Source: a virus | DNA length: 29,044 nucleotides | Reading direction: 5' to 3' (one strand) | IMG/VR virus record: IMGVR_UViG_3300044956_000293 | Coordinates: 1 to 29,044 of that record | Shown here: positions 21,557-28,993 of the stretch, one piece after another | Layout: each line of letters starts with the position of its first letter | How positions within the stretch are numbered: position 1 is the stretch's first letter | Position numbers and translations under genes: made by a program | The notes under the pieces: generated by a model | The model's input: the letters and a program-made list of their open reading frames with translations, nothing else | The model's database searches: none | What the model was told of the DNA's origin: nothing

Positions 21557-23602
21557 TTAAGCGGTGCCTGGGTTCTTGGCCAGGGTGCGGAAGTCGAGCG
21601 CCTTGACGCCGGCGTCCATGCGCACCTTGAATTCGACGCCGTCGCGGGTCCAGCCGTCCTGCTGCTCGAGCGTAGGCGTCTGGTTGCCGTCCAGGTACTG
21701 CACCTCGACGGTGTCGTGGGCGTTCTGGTCGGCGGCACCGTACCAGTCGTCCGCCGAGGCTGCGTCGAGGCGAGCGTCGCTGATCACTTCGAAGGTGCCG
21801 CGGACCGAGTTCGGAACAGTGTTGTTCTTCGCAGCGGAGCCGACCTCGAACTCGCTGTCGCGCACGACCTTGGCGGTGCCTTCCAGAGCGACCGGGACCA
21901 GCAACTTGGCCAGGCGGATGTTCAGCGTCGCATTGCCGTCGGTCTGCTTAGCCATGGCCACGCGCATGGCGTCGATGGCTGCGGTGTTGATGCCGCTGCC
22001 GGCCAGCAGGTTTTTGTGGCCGTTGTCGAACAGGGCGACGCCATCTGCCATCAGCGGGTTGCCGGTCAGGATTGCGTACACCAGGTCACCGATGGTACGG
22101 ATCGCCGCGCGGCCCATGCGACGCGGGATCTTGGTGAAAGCGTCCAGGTCATCGTTGATGATGGTCTGGCGGGTCATCGAGAACATCTTGCCGTAGGTGG
22201 CCAGCTGCACCGTCTCGCCGCGCTCGCCCACGGTGGCGTACTTGTACTCACCGCCGTCGGCGACCTTGTCGAGCGATGGGAAGGTATTCAGGTCCAGGCG
22301 CTTGCCCGGCTTGAAGTCGCCCAGGGTGCCGGTCGAGGTCCACAGCTGGAAGGTTTCGTCCGCTTCCTCGTAACCTTTCAGCATCGCCTTATTGGCGACG
22401 TTAGCCAGCAGCAGCGGGAAGTCCGAGCTGGTGTGGGTGAAGGCGGCAGCGACCACATCCATCTTGCCCATACCACGTGCGTTCACGCCAGCGTGCGCCA
22501 GGCACTCGCGCGCCAGGTCCATCAGTGAGAAGCCGCGGTAGTTGTTGGCACCATCGTCCTTCGCCAGGTTGCCGCGCGCCAGGATCGAGGCCTGGGCGCC
22601 GGCACGGAACTTGTCACGCTCGTCTTCCAAGGTGACGATGTAGCTGCCGGCCACCGGGGTGGAGCCCTTGCCCAGATGGGCCAGCAGCTTGGTGTTTGCC
22701 TGCTCGACGGTACACTCGTGGTCGTCTGCGCAGGCGGTCTGCAAGGCGGCCACACCTTCGTGCTTGGTGAACGCGGCGAATGCCGTGGCAATGCCAGCGC
22801 GGCGGGTCTTGTCAGCGTCCAGGGCGGCTTTCGCTGCAGCCTGGGCGGCTGCCTTCTTCTCTTCTTCGGTCATCGGATTGCTTTCTTTCGATTGTGGTTG
22901 AGGCGCGGCAGCTGCCGCCGGGGGAGTCGGCTGCGGAAGCGATGCATACCGCGCCTTGATTGAATCTTTCATGTGGGCCATGGCCGCGATCGGCAGGCCA
23001 GTGATGACCGCGTCGACGAACTTGGCTTCGAGCGCCTGCTCGGCGGTGTACCAGTGGTCTTTCCCGTCCGTGAGCAGGGCCAGCATCTCGGCCTTGTCGG
23101 TGCCGGTCTTCGACGCATAGGTGGTCGACATCGCATCAGCCCAGCTGTCGAGCATGTCCGCGTACTCGCGCATGGCCGTGCTGTTGCCCGAGTTCCAGCC
23201 CCACGGCGCATGGATCATCAGCTGCGCGTTCTCAGCCATCTCGACCGTGTCGCCGGCCATGGCGATGAGGCTGGAGATCGACGCGGCGATGCCGTCGACG
23301 ACGGTGGTGACGTGCGCCTTGTGACGCTTGAGCGCGTTGTGGATGGCGATGCCGTCGGTGACCGAGCCGCCGTAGCTGTTGATACGAACCGTCAGCTCTT
23401 CCACGTCCAGCGCGGCCACGTCGCGCACAAAGTTGCTGGCGGCGATCGTGTCGCCGTACCAGCTTTCGCCGATGTCGCCGTAGATCAGGATCTCGGCCGC
23501 TGCTGCCAGCGCGGCGCCGGACGCGCTCACGCGGGCTCCCGCTTTGGCACGGATGGTGTACCACTGCGGCGTGTTGCTCTTGTCGTCTGTCGGTGTTGCC
23601 AT
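21557..23602 (-). CDS. ClpP-like prohead protease / major capsid protein fusion
   Basis: A 681-residue fusion. Residues 35-205 are a ClpP-type serine protease with S108 (DGIAASIS), H131 (MIHAPWG) and probable D182 (GKDHWYTAEQ), plus the INSYGGSV strand. A Pro/Ala linker (224-237) leads to a Lys/Ala-rich helix (245-275) that could serve as scaffold. From about 350 the major capsid follows (LLLANVANKAMLKGYEEADE, GEYKYATVGERGETVQLATY, SMTRQTIINDDLDAF), most like Mu gpT-type HK97-fold capsids. Fused protease-capsid genes are a known annotated class, so processing by self-cleavage near the linker is expected. The ATG at 23602 has AAGGA upstream. An in-frame ATG at residue 244 could give a scaffold-capsid form, although its binding site is weak. 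Confidence 0.92.
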   Translation of the reverse strand: MATPTDDKSNTPQWYTIRAKAGARVSASGAALAAAAEILIYGDIGESWYGDTIAASNFVRDVAALDVEELTVRINSYGGSVTDGIAIHNALKRHKAHVTTVVDGIAASISSLIAMAGDTVEMAENAQLMIHAPWGWNSGNSTAMREYADMLDSWADAMSTTYASKTGTDKAEMLALLTDGKDHWYTAEQALEAKFVDAVITGLPIAAMAHMKDSIKARYASLPQPTPPAAAAAPQPQSKESNPMTEEEKKAAAQAAAKAALDADKTRRAGIATAFAAFTKHEGVAALQTACADDHECTVEQANTKLLAHLGKGSTPVAGSYIVTLEDERDKFRAGAQASILARGNLAKDDGANNYRGFSLMDLARECLAHAGVNARGMGKMDVVAAAFTHTSSDFPLLLANVANKAMLKGYEEADETFQLWTSTGTLGDFKPGKRLDLNTFPSLDKVADGGEYKYATVGERGETVQLATYGKMFSMTRQTIINDDLDAFTKIPRRMGRAAIRTIGDLVYAILTGNPLMADGVALFDNGHKNLLAGSGINTAAIDAMRVAMAKQTDGNATLNIRLAKLLVPVALEGTAKVVRDSEFEVGSAAKNNTVPNSVRGTFEVISDARLDAASADDWYGAADQNAHDTVEVQYLDGNQTPTLEQQDGWTRDGVEFKVRMDAGVKALDFRTLAKNPGTA

Positions 23603-23659
23603 CGTCAGTTCCTTCGTCAGTTGATGGTCGTGTTGAAGCCTGTAGTGTGTTTGTCCGGC

Positions 23660-23687
23660 AGTCCCATTTCTAGGGAGAAATGAGACA
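23660..23687. repeat. Repeated hairpin element, copy 2
   Basis: Arms AGTCCCATTTCT (23660-23671) and AGAAATGAGACA (23676-23687) with the same AGGG loop as the other copies. The one internal change makes a C-A mismatch in plus-strand RNA but a U-G wobble in minus-strand RNA, the strand transcribed here, so pairing is kept only there. It lies 58 bases upstream of the capsid fusion start and 20 bases after a terminator. On the plus strand TTTTT follows. Confidence 0.85.
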
Positions 23688-23699
23688 GTTTTTGCATCG

Positions 23700-23731
23700 G
23701 CCGCCCAAAGAAAAAGCCGCCCAGGGGCGGC
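23700..23731 (-). terminator. Rho-independent terminator after portal, with duplicated arm
   Basis: On the minus strand GCCGCCC pairs with GGGCGGC (23731-23716) and is followed by TTTTTCTTT (23715-23707), a classical terminator 21 bases past the portal stop. A second GGGCGGC (23706-23700) just after the T run could pair with the same 5' arm in place of the first. This is a strong terminator in the middle of the head gene block. Confidence 0.85.
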
Positions 23732-23752
23732 TCGTGTTGACACTCCGGTCGA

Positions 23753-25285
23753 CTACTCGTCCTTCGTGTCTTCCGGTGGCGGAGCTGGCGGCGCCCCCTT
23801 GTTCTGGTTGGCAAAGTTGGACTTGAACACCAGCCCCTTCTCCGCGCATTCCTTGCGGTGGGCCGTGATCTGCTCGAGCACGTCGCGCGGGTTGACGCCG
23901 CGTTTGCGCATGACCTCGACCTCGCTGGCGAAGCCGGCCTCGACGAGCGCTTGCCATGCCATGGCTTCCTTGAGCGGATCGATCCAGGGCATGGACTGGC
24001 CGACAAAAAGCGCGTCGTCGGCCGTGTCCGGATCCACGTCCGCCGGCATGGGTACGACGCCGGAAAGGCGCGCGGCCAGGACGAAGTCGTTCCAGGTCGG
24101 CTGCACGAACTGCCCAACGAACTCGTCGCACAGCACCGCGTAGTGGATCCACTGCTCCACCAGCTCCTGCCGCTGGGACGAATACGTGCCGCTGTAGTCG
24201 CGCGAGATGCTTGAGTAGCTGCCGCCCAGGCCGGCCGCTACCGCACGCAGCTGACCCTGGCGAAACGTGACCAGATTGGGGTTTGGACGGTTGGAGTCGA
24301 TCATGCCGATTTCCTCGCCCACCGCCAGGCTGTCGATGATCATGCCGGGTGACAGGTTCAGCTCTCGCGGCTGGTCAGCCGGCGCGTCCGGGTCCGCACC
24401 GAAGTTATCGGGCGATCCCTTCTTGACGTACGCGGTCAGGGAGGCCGCGACCTTCGCGGCGATGCGCTCGGATTCTTCGTAGTCCTTGATGTCCTCGAGG
24501 CGTGTGATGACGCTGGCGAATTCGGAAACGCCGCGCAGCTGACCGATGCGGTCGAGCGAAGCGATATGGTGCATGCGACCTGCCTCAATCCGCTTGAGCT
24601 CGTAGCTGCGCTTCGTCCACGTATCTCCGCCTGGGAATTCCTTGTAGGCCCAGTAGCCGGTCGGCTTGCCCCAGGTGTTGCGCTCGATCCCCTGCTGGAT
24701 CCCGCGCGCGGCATCGTGGTGATCGAAAGGAATCAGGTCGGGCTCGATCAGCTCTAGCGAATATGGAACTTTGGTGCCGTGGTCCAGCAGTGGCACGGCG
24801 CCGATCAGCCGCTGCGCGAAGCACTCGCCGTCACGCAGCCAGGTCTTCGCCACCAGGCGCTGCACCTTGCTCCAGTGGTGCCGCTGCGTCACCTCTGGCG
24901 TCTGGGCCCAGTCACGGTAAGCCGTGCGCAGCGCGGCCGCGTACTCGACGTGGATGGAGCCATCACGGCGACGCGGCTGCGGCTCGATCCCGATGCCGCT
25001 TGCGCCTACCACGTTGTTCACCAGGGTACGCAGCGCACCGCGCGCGATGTCGTGGTTGGCCTCGAGGTTGCGGGCCAAGCCACGCAGGCCGACAGCGCCC
25101 ATCTGCGGGCCAGCGTTCGGGGAACCATTGGCCTTGCGGCCCTTACGCAGACGGGAGGGCTTGGCCGCCTCGTAGTGGCTCAGCACGTTCCGCGCGGCCA
25201 GGCGGCGCACGCCGGCACCGGGGAAGAAGAACGCGATCGCCTGGTCGATGAAGTTGAGGTGCACCTTCGGGTCGGCTTTCATCAT
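23753..25285 (-). CDS. Portal protein (lambda gpB-like)
   Basis: A 510-residue portal protein, the dodecameric ring at the unique capsid vertex through which DNA enters and leaves. The first third (NFIDQAIAFFFPGAGVRRL, LRGLARNLEANHDIARGALR, VNNVVGASGIGIEPQPRR) and YRDWAQTPEVTQRHHW are typical of lambda-class portals, as are RGVSEFASVITRLEDIKDYE, the MIDSLAVGEEIGMIDSNRPN segment and SYSSISRDYSGTYSSQR. A proline-rich acidic tail ends the protein. Two adjacent ATGs (25285, 25282) are possible; the first shares its A with the gpW-like gene stop (TGATG). It is followed by a terminator, not by coupled translation into the capsid gene. Confidence 0.93.
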   Translation of the reverse strand: MMKADPKVHLNFIDQAIAFFFPGAGVRRLAARNVLSHYEAAKPSRLRKGRKANGSPNAGPQMGAVGLRGLARNLEANHDIARGALRTLVNNVVGASGIGIEPQPRRRDGSIHVEYAAALRTAYRDWAQTPEVTQRHHWSKVQRLVAKTWLRDGECFAQRLIGAVPLLDHGTKVPYSLELIEPDLIPFDHHDAARGIQQGIERNTWGKPTGYWAYKEFPGGDTWTKRSYELKRIEAGRMHHIASLDRIGQLRGVSEFASVITRLEDIKDYEESERIAAKVAASLTAYVKKGSPDNFGADPDAPADQPRELNLSPGMIIDSLAVGEEIGMIDSNRPNPNLVTFRQGQLRAVAAGLGGSYSSISRDYSGTYSSQRQELVEQWIHYAVLCDEFVGQFVQPTWNDFVLAARLSGVVPMPADVDPDTADDALFVGQSMPWIDPLKEAMAWQALVEAGFASEVEVMRKRGVNPRDVLEQITAHRKECAEKGLVFKSNFANQNKGAPPAPPPEDTKDE

Positions 25286-25512
25286 CAATCCCCGAACCTG
25301 GCCACGGAGTACGACATGCCGCCGATCGACGGGCTGCGGCTGGCACCGCGGTTCTCTTGGGCGACGCGCGCCTCCCACTCGCGGCGGCCTGCGCGGATCT
25401 CCTGGAGATTTTCCATGCCCATCGAGCGGCCCTGGAAGGTGATGGTCTTGCCGGCCAGGACGGCCTGCTCGGCCTCGAGGTACTTGGCAAGCATTTGTGC
25501 TGATGTGGTCAT
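25285..25512 (-). CDS. gpW-like head-tail joining protein
   Basis: A 75-residue protein. TTSAQMLAKYLEAEQAVLAG, KTITFQGRSMGMENLQEIRA and GRREWEARVAQE give the helix, beta-hairpin, helix plan of lambda gpW, which plugs the portal and provides the tail docking site. Its position right before the portal gene is the same as in lambda (W then B). The ATG at 25512 has AAGGAG 7 bases upstream; a longer form from 25542 lacks a binding site. The gene is preceded by hairpin copy 3. Confidence 0.85.
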   Translation of the reverse strand: MTTSAQMLAKYLEAEQAVLAGKTITFQGRSMGMENLQEIRAGRREWEARVAQENRGASRSPSIGGMSYSVARFGD

Positions 25513-25554
25513 TGGACGCTCCTTAATCTGAGCGCCCAACACTACCGCTGAGGC

Positions 25555-25582
25555 AGTCCCATTTCTAGGGAGAAATGAGACT
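25555..25582. repeat. Repeated hairpin element, copy 3
   Basis: AGTCCCATTTCT (25555-25566) and AGAAATGAGACT (25571-25582) around AGGG, differing from copy 1 by one base that is a U-G wobble in minus-strand RNA. The stop codon of the HEPN-motif gene (25581-25583) lies within the hairpin arm. Like copy 2 it is followed on the minus strand by GCC. Confidence 0.85.
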
Positions 25583-26564
25583 ACAGATATGACATTGGTT
25601 CGAACGAGGAAAGCCAGTCTTCGATGTCACGTTCTCTGGCTGAGTACACCCGCTCCCTGGCAGTGTATCCCACGAGGCGACGCATCGACCCCATACCGTA
25701 GTCCTCAACTTCCCATCGCGCCCACTGCTCAGCATATTGCTTCCATACGCGGTGGAGCCGATAGAACTCTTGTTGGCGATTCCTTTTTTTTGCGTACTGA
25801 CGGGCCAATCGAAGTGACTGAGCAAGACGATGCCTTGATTCGCCGTAACGTTTTGCAGCATCATCCCGCATTTCAACTTGCGTTAGCGGCTGTTCTTTCC
25901 ATACCGTTTCCCATAGCAACGCATCGATTGCCATTGCTAGAGTAGTCACACAGTCGACGGCGGTGAGCGCTTGAGCGGGTGTTACGACATAAGTCGTTGC
26001 AGCCTCATGAGCCAGAATGTGACGCCTTTCGAATGTCTCTGCCAAGTCTCGCCATAATGTGTTGATGTCTTCAACGATGGGGGAGCACTCTATTTCGCGC
26101 CTGACGCAAAAAGGATCGCAGACCGCAGCGAGGATCTTTTTGAAGTCACCTCCCAGCAAAGCTCCAATAGGATCCTCAATACTTGCAACCGAGTTGAATG
26201 GAAGCTGATGGGCTATTAGTTCCCCTACGGTTATGGTCTTGCGGTGTAAGCTCGGGAGGATTTCCGAAAATGACTTGAAGCGATCTTTCGTTAGGACGAG
26301 CCCCCGCTCGAGATACGGCGAACCGGCGTCTACGATAGCTTGAACAGTCGCCTTAAAATGTGTCTCAAGTACAGCAATCGCTGCTACAGGAAAGTATCTG
26401 TATAGCTCGGTGCTCTTGATCTCATCGATCGCTTGGATGGCTTTTCGTAAATCCTCCAGGCGGACAAGGGCATCGGCCAATGCACCTTCCATTTGCCCCC
26501 CTAGGTGTCTTGCCCGTGCTGCAATCAGCTGACCTTCAATTGACGTTGCACTAGCCTTTGCCAT
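25581..26564 (-). CDS. HEPN-motif accessory protein, possible phage defence RNase
   Basis: A 327-residue, mostly helical protein with no signal or membrane segment. Its clearest feature is ERRHILAHEAAT, with R181 and H186 forming the RX4H motif of HEPN domains, many of which are RNases in toxin-antitoxin, abortive-infection and CRISPR systems. Long helices precede it (EGALADALVRLEDLRKAIQA) and follow it (TAVDCVTTLAMAIDALLWET); the C-terminal 90 residues are rich in Arg, Trp and Tyr. GC content is visibly lower than in its neighbours. It has its own strong GGAGGG binding site and a TTGACA box upstream, and ends inside the repeated hairpin. It interrupts the usual terminase-gpW-portal order, so it is a moron insertion. 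RNase activity and defence are inferred; no partner nucleotidyltransferase is adjacent. A non-enzymatic role remains possible. Confidence 0.75.
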   Translation of the reverse strand: MAKASATSIEGQLIAARARHLGGQMEGALADALVRLEDLRKAIQAIDEIKSTELYRYFPVAAIAVLETHFKATVQAIVDAGSPYLERGLVLTKDRFKSFSEILPSLHRKTITVGELIAHQLPFNSVASIEDPIGALLGGDFKKILAAVCDPFCVRREIECSPIVEDINTLWRDLAETFERRHILAHEAATTYVVTPAQALTAVDCVTTLAMAIDALLWETVWKEQPLTQVEMRDDAAKRYGESRHRLAQSLRLARQYAKKRNRQQEFYRLHRVWKQYAEQWARWEVEDYGMGSMRRLVGYTARERVYSARERDIEDWLSSFEPMSYL

Positions 26565-26594
26565 TCACCCTCCATTCAGAATTTCGCATTAGTA

Positions 26595-26623
26595 GGATGA
26601 TTGAAAGCGTGCACGTCTGTCAA
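26595..26623 (-). promoter_or_regulatory. Candidate promoter of the HEPN-motif gene
   Basis: On the minus strand a perfect TTGACA (26623-26618) lies 54 bases upstream of the start codon in the AT-rich gap 26565-26639. No good -10 hexamer is found at 16-18 bases (TCATCC is the nearest), so it may need an activator or be weak. Expression from the prophage independent of the late operon is the implication. Confidence 0.35.
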
Positions 26624-26639
26624 ATATGCAACTACAGTT

Positions 26640-26915
26640 CTAGTCGCCCTTGATGAACCTGTAGAACTGCGATCGGCTGATGTTGTACTCGAGCATTAGC
26701 TCCTTCCGGTTGCGGCCGTTGTACTTGGCCTTGATCTCCAGAGCTCGCGCCTCGGGGTCGACGTTGTGCTTCTTCACATAGACCTCCTGGCCACCCCACT
26801 GCGTGCGGAGCATGGTGTCGACCATTCGCTGCTTCTCGGGGGTGAAGACCCCGAGGCCGAGCGTGGCGCCCACCAGGCTGACGAAGGCGCCGACAATGTC
26901 GTGTTCGTTTTGCAT
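26640..26915 (-). CDS. Mor-like helix-turn-helix protein after terminase
   Basis: A 91-residue protein. The C-terminus KAKYNGRNRKELMLEYNISR followed by SQFYRFIKGD is a helix-turn-helix like the one ending Mor/C-type phage activators and many small prophage regulators. The first half (IVGAFVSLVGATLGLGVFTP, EKQRMVDTMLRTQWGGQEVY) is not recognised. The ATG shares its A with the terminase stop (TAATG), so it is made together with packaging proteins. It could activate late genes or bind DNA in packaging; a small terminase role is less likely since a candidate precedes the large subunit. No ribosome-binding site independent of coupling is evident. Confidence 0.75.
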   Translation of the reverse strand: MQNEHDIVGAFVSLVGATLGLGVFTPEKQRMVDTMLRTQWGGQEVYVKKHNVDPEARALEIKAKYNGRNRKELMLEYNISRSQFYRFIKGD

Positions 26916-28993
26916 TAACTAAATCCCCTACTGGACCAATCATCGGACGCGAATCGGTTGCCCGCGCTCCTGTTCTGTGCCGGCGCCGGTGGCGTAGCCG
27001 GTGCTGGCGGTTTCTGTTGCTGCCTTGGCGGCGCCGGCTTCACGGGCTCTGGAGTTGCTGCAGCCGGCTGGCTGAAGAGGTCGCCGATCGCTGGCTGGAC
27101 TTCGGCCTCAAGTGCGTCCCACCACTTGGCCGGCTTCTTGGGCAGCTCGAGGTGGACTTCGAGCCAGACCGCGTAGACCGTGCAGTCCCACGCTTCCACG
27201 CGCTTGCGCAGCGCCGTCCAACGCGATTCCTTTCCGCCGGCGGTAGCCCGCTCAACCCGAGCCTCGCCAGCCATTTGCGCGTAATACTCATCCGTCGACT
27301 CCTTCGAGAAGTGCATGTAGCCGGGTCCCGGCTTCGTGATCTGCAGGCGGCCGTAGATCAGGTCCTTGGCCAGGTTGGTACCGACCTGCCACAGATGCAG
27401 GCCGCGCTTCTTCGTCTTGCCACGCCAGTCGATGTCCACCTTCGTGACGCCATCCTTGATATGCTTCTCCCGCCCCGAGCGGCCCTTCACAGCGAAGATC
27501 TTCCGGCCCAAGGCCGCGTGCTTGTGCACGAAGGCGTAGACCGCCTGGGTGTGGTGGCCACCGGTGTCGATCGACGAAGCGAAGATCTGCAGCTGCTTGC
27601 CGCACGCGTGCGGGAATTCGGTTTCGAAGAGGTACTCGGCCACGTCCTCCCACACCTGGTCCTCACTCGGGTTGCCATACAAAATCCGGTGATCGACTTT
27701 CCAGGTCTCGCACCCGCGCCCGTAGCCGCGCACCGTGACCTCGATGCGGTTGTCCTGCGTGTCACAGCCGGCCAGCAGGCGCACACACCCCATCGGCACC
27801 GTGCCGAGCTTGTAGGGCTCGGCACGTTCCTTCAGCTGCTCGGCGTCGCTCTTCTCCTGCTCCAGCGCCCAGACCTCACCCAGGGTCGTGTTCGTAAACG
27901 CCTTGAGCTTGGTGATGTCGCCGCCCTGGGCCGCCTCGTAGGCTTCCAGGAATTCCTCGACCAGCCGCGACCAAGTAACCAGTGGGCTGTACGCCGTCCA
28001 CACGTGAAACGCGATGTGCTCGAGCGTCGGGATTTCCTCGCCGGCCGCGTTGCGGAACACGCCAGCAGCATCGACGGTGATGCTGCCGTCCTCGTTCTGC
28101 CAGCGGCCCTGGTCGGCTACCGCCAGGTACTGCGCCTGGGAGATCAGGCAGCCGTTGTGCGGACACATGTGCAGCACCGTCTCGGGATCGCCGTTGATCC
28201 ACCTGAAGCCGTGCTTGTCGTCCTTCTTCCCCCATGACAGCGCATGGAACTCGCCGCACGATGGGCATGGGATCGCGTACTTGAGGCGGACATCGGCCGC
28301 CCGGTACCGGTCATCGATAAGCGAGAAGCCCTGCAGCTTCGGCGTCGAACCGGTGATGATCTTCGGGAAGGTCGCCCCTTCCACCCGCTTGGCTGCCAGC
28401 ACGTCCGGCGAGCCTTCCTTCTCAACGTCGCGGTCGAAAGCGTCCAGCTCGTCGAGCAGGGCAACGTCGACCGAGATCCGGCGGTACGCGCGCGCGGTGG
28501 TGCCACCACGCGTGTGCAGCAGGCAGCCGAGGAACTTCTTCTGCGCGAGCGTGTTGTCCTTGTGCCGGGACACGTGCGCCGGCATTGCCTTGCGCATGAC
28601 CTTCACGTCGCGCAGCATCGGGTCGAGCTCGGTCTTGACGAACTCGTCGCTGTCACCGTCGGTCGGCTGCCAGAGTGCCTGGTTGCGGCGCTTGTGCTCG
28701 GCGAAGTAGCCGACGGCCGCCAGCAACATCTTTGTGTAGCCAACGCGGGCAGACTTCTTGAAGTCGATTGCGCGGATGTCGTCGTTGCTGATGCATGCCA
28801 GGATCGCGCGCTGGAAGGGCCACGGGCGCCACGCCTGCTCGACGTAGGACGACTCTGCCGACAGGTAGAAGTGCTGCGCCGCCCACTCCTCGAGCGTCAT
28901 CGGCGGCGGCACGCCGAAGGTGCCGAGGCCACGCGAGACGGTCTTGGCCAGCGCCGGCGAGTCCCAGTTCAGGACTTCGTGCATCGCGGTCAT
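26915..28993 (-). CDS. Terminase large subunit (GpA family)
   Basis: A 692-residue terminase that cuts concatemeric DNA and drives it into the prohead. The N-terminal ATPase has a Walker A variant KSARVGYTK (80-88, the lambda gpA form) and Walker B VALLDELDAF with D181/E182. A CPSCG and a CPHNGC pair suggest a zinc-binding insertion. The nuclease domain shows LLAGCDTQDNRIEVTVRGYG and IDTGGHHTQAVYAF with acidic metal ligands. The Pro/Ala-rich C-terminus (PPRQQQKPPAPATPPAP) likely contacts the portal. The family includes lambda gpA, which makes cohesive ends, so cos packaging is plausible. The ATG at 28993 overlaps the stop of the preceding gene (ATGA). Confidence 0.96.
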   Translation of the reverse strand: MTAMHEVLNWDSPALAKTVSRGLGTFGVPPPMTLEEWAAQHFYLSAESSYVEQAWRPWPFQRAILACISNDDIRAIDFKKSARVGYTKMLLAAVGYFAEHKRRNQALWQPTDGDSDEFVKTELDPMLRDVKVMRKAMPAHVSRHKDNTLAQKKFLGCLLHTRGGTTARAYRRISVDVALLDELDAFDRDVEKEGSPDVLAAKRVEGATFPKIITGSTPKLQGFSLIDDRYRAADVRLKYAIPCPSCGEFHALSWGKKDDKHGFRWINGDPETVLHMCPHNGCLISQAQYLAVADQGRWQNEDGSITVDAAGVFRNAAGEEIPTLEHIAFHVWTAYSPLVTWSRLVEEFLEAYEAAQGGDITKLKAFTNTTLGEVWALEQEKSDAEQLKERAEPYKLGTVPMGCVRLLAGCDTQDNRIEVTVRGYGRGCETWKVDHRILYGNPSEDQVWEDVAEYLFETEFPHACGKQLQIFASSIDTGGHHTQAVYAFVHKHAALGRKIFAVKGRSGREKHIKDGVTKVDIDWRGKTKKRGLHLWQVGTNLAKDLIYGRLQITKPGPGYMHFSKESTDEYYAQMAGEARVERATAGGKESRWTALRKRVEAWDCTVYAVWLEVHLELPKKPAKWWDALEAEVQPAIGDLFSQPAAATPEPVKPAPPRQQQKPPAPATPPAPAQNRSAGNRFASDDWSSRGFS

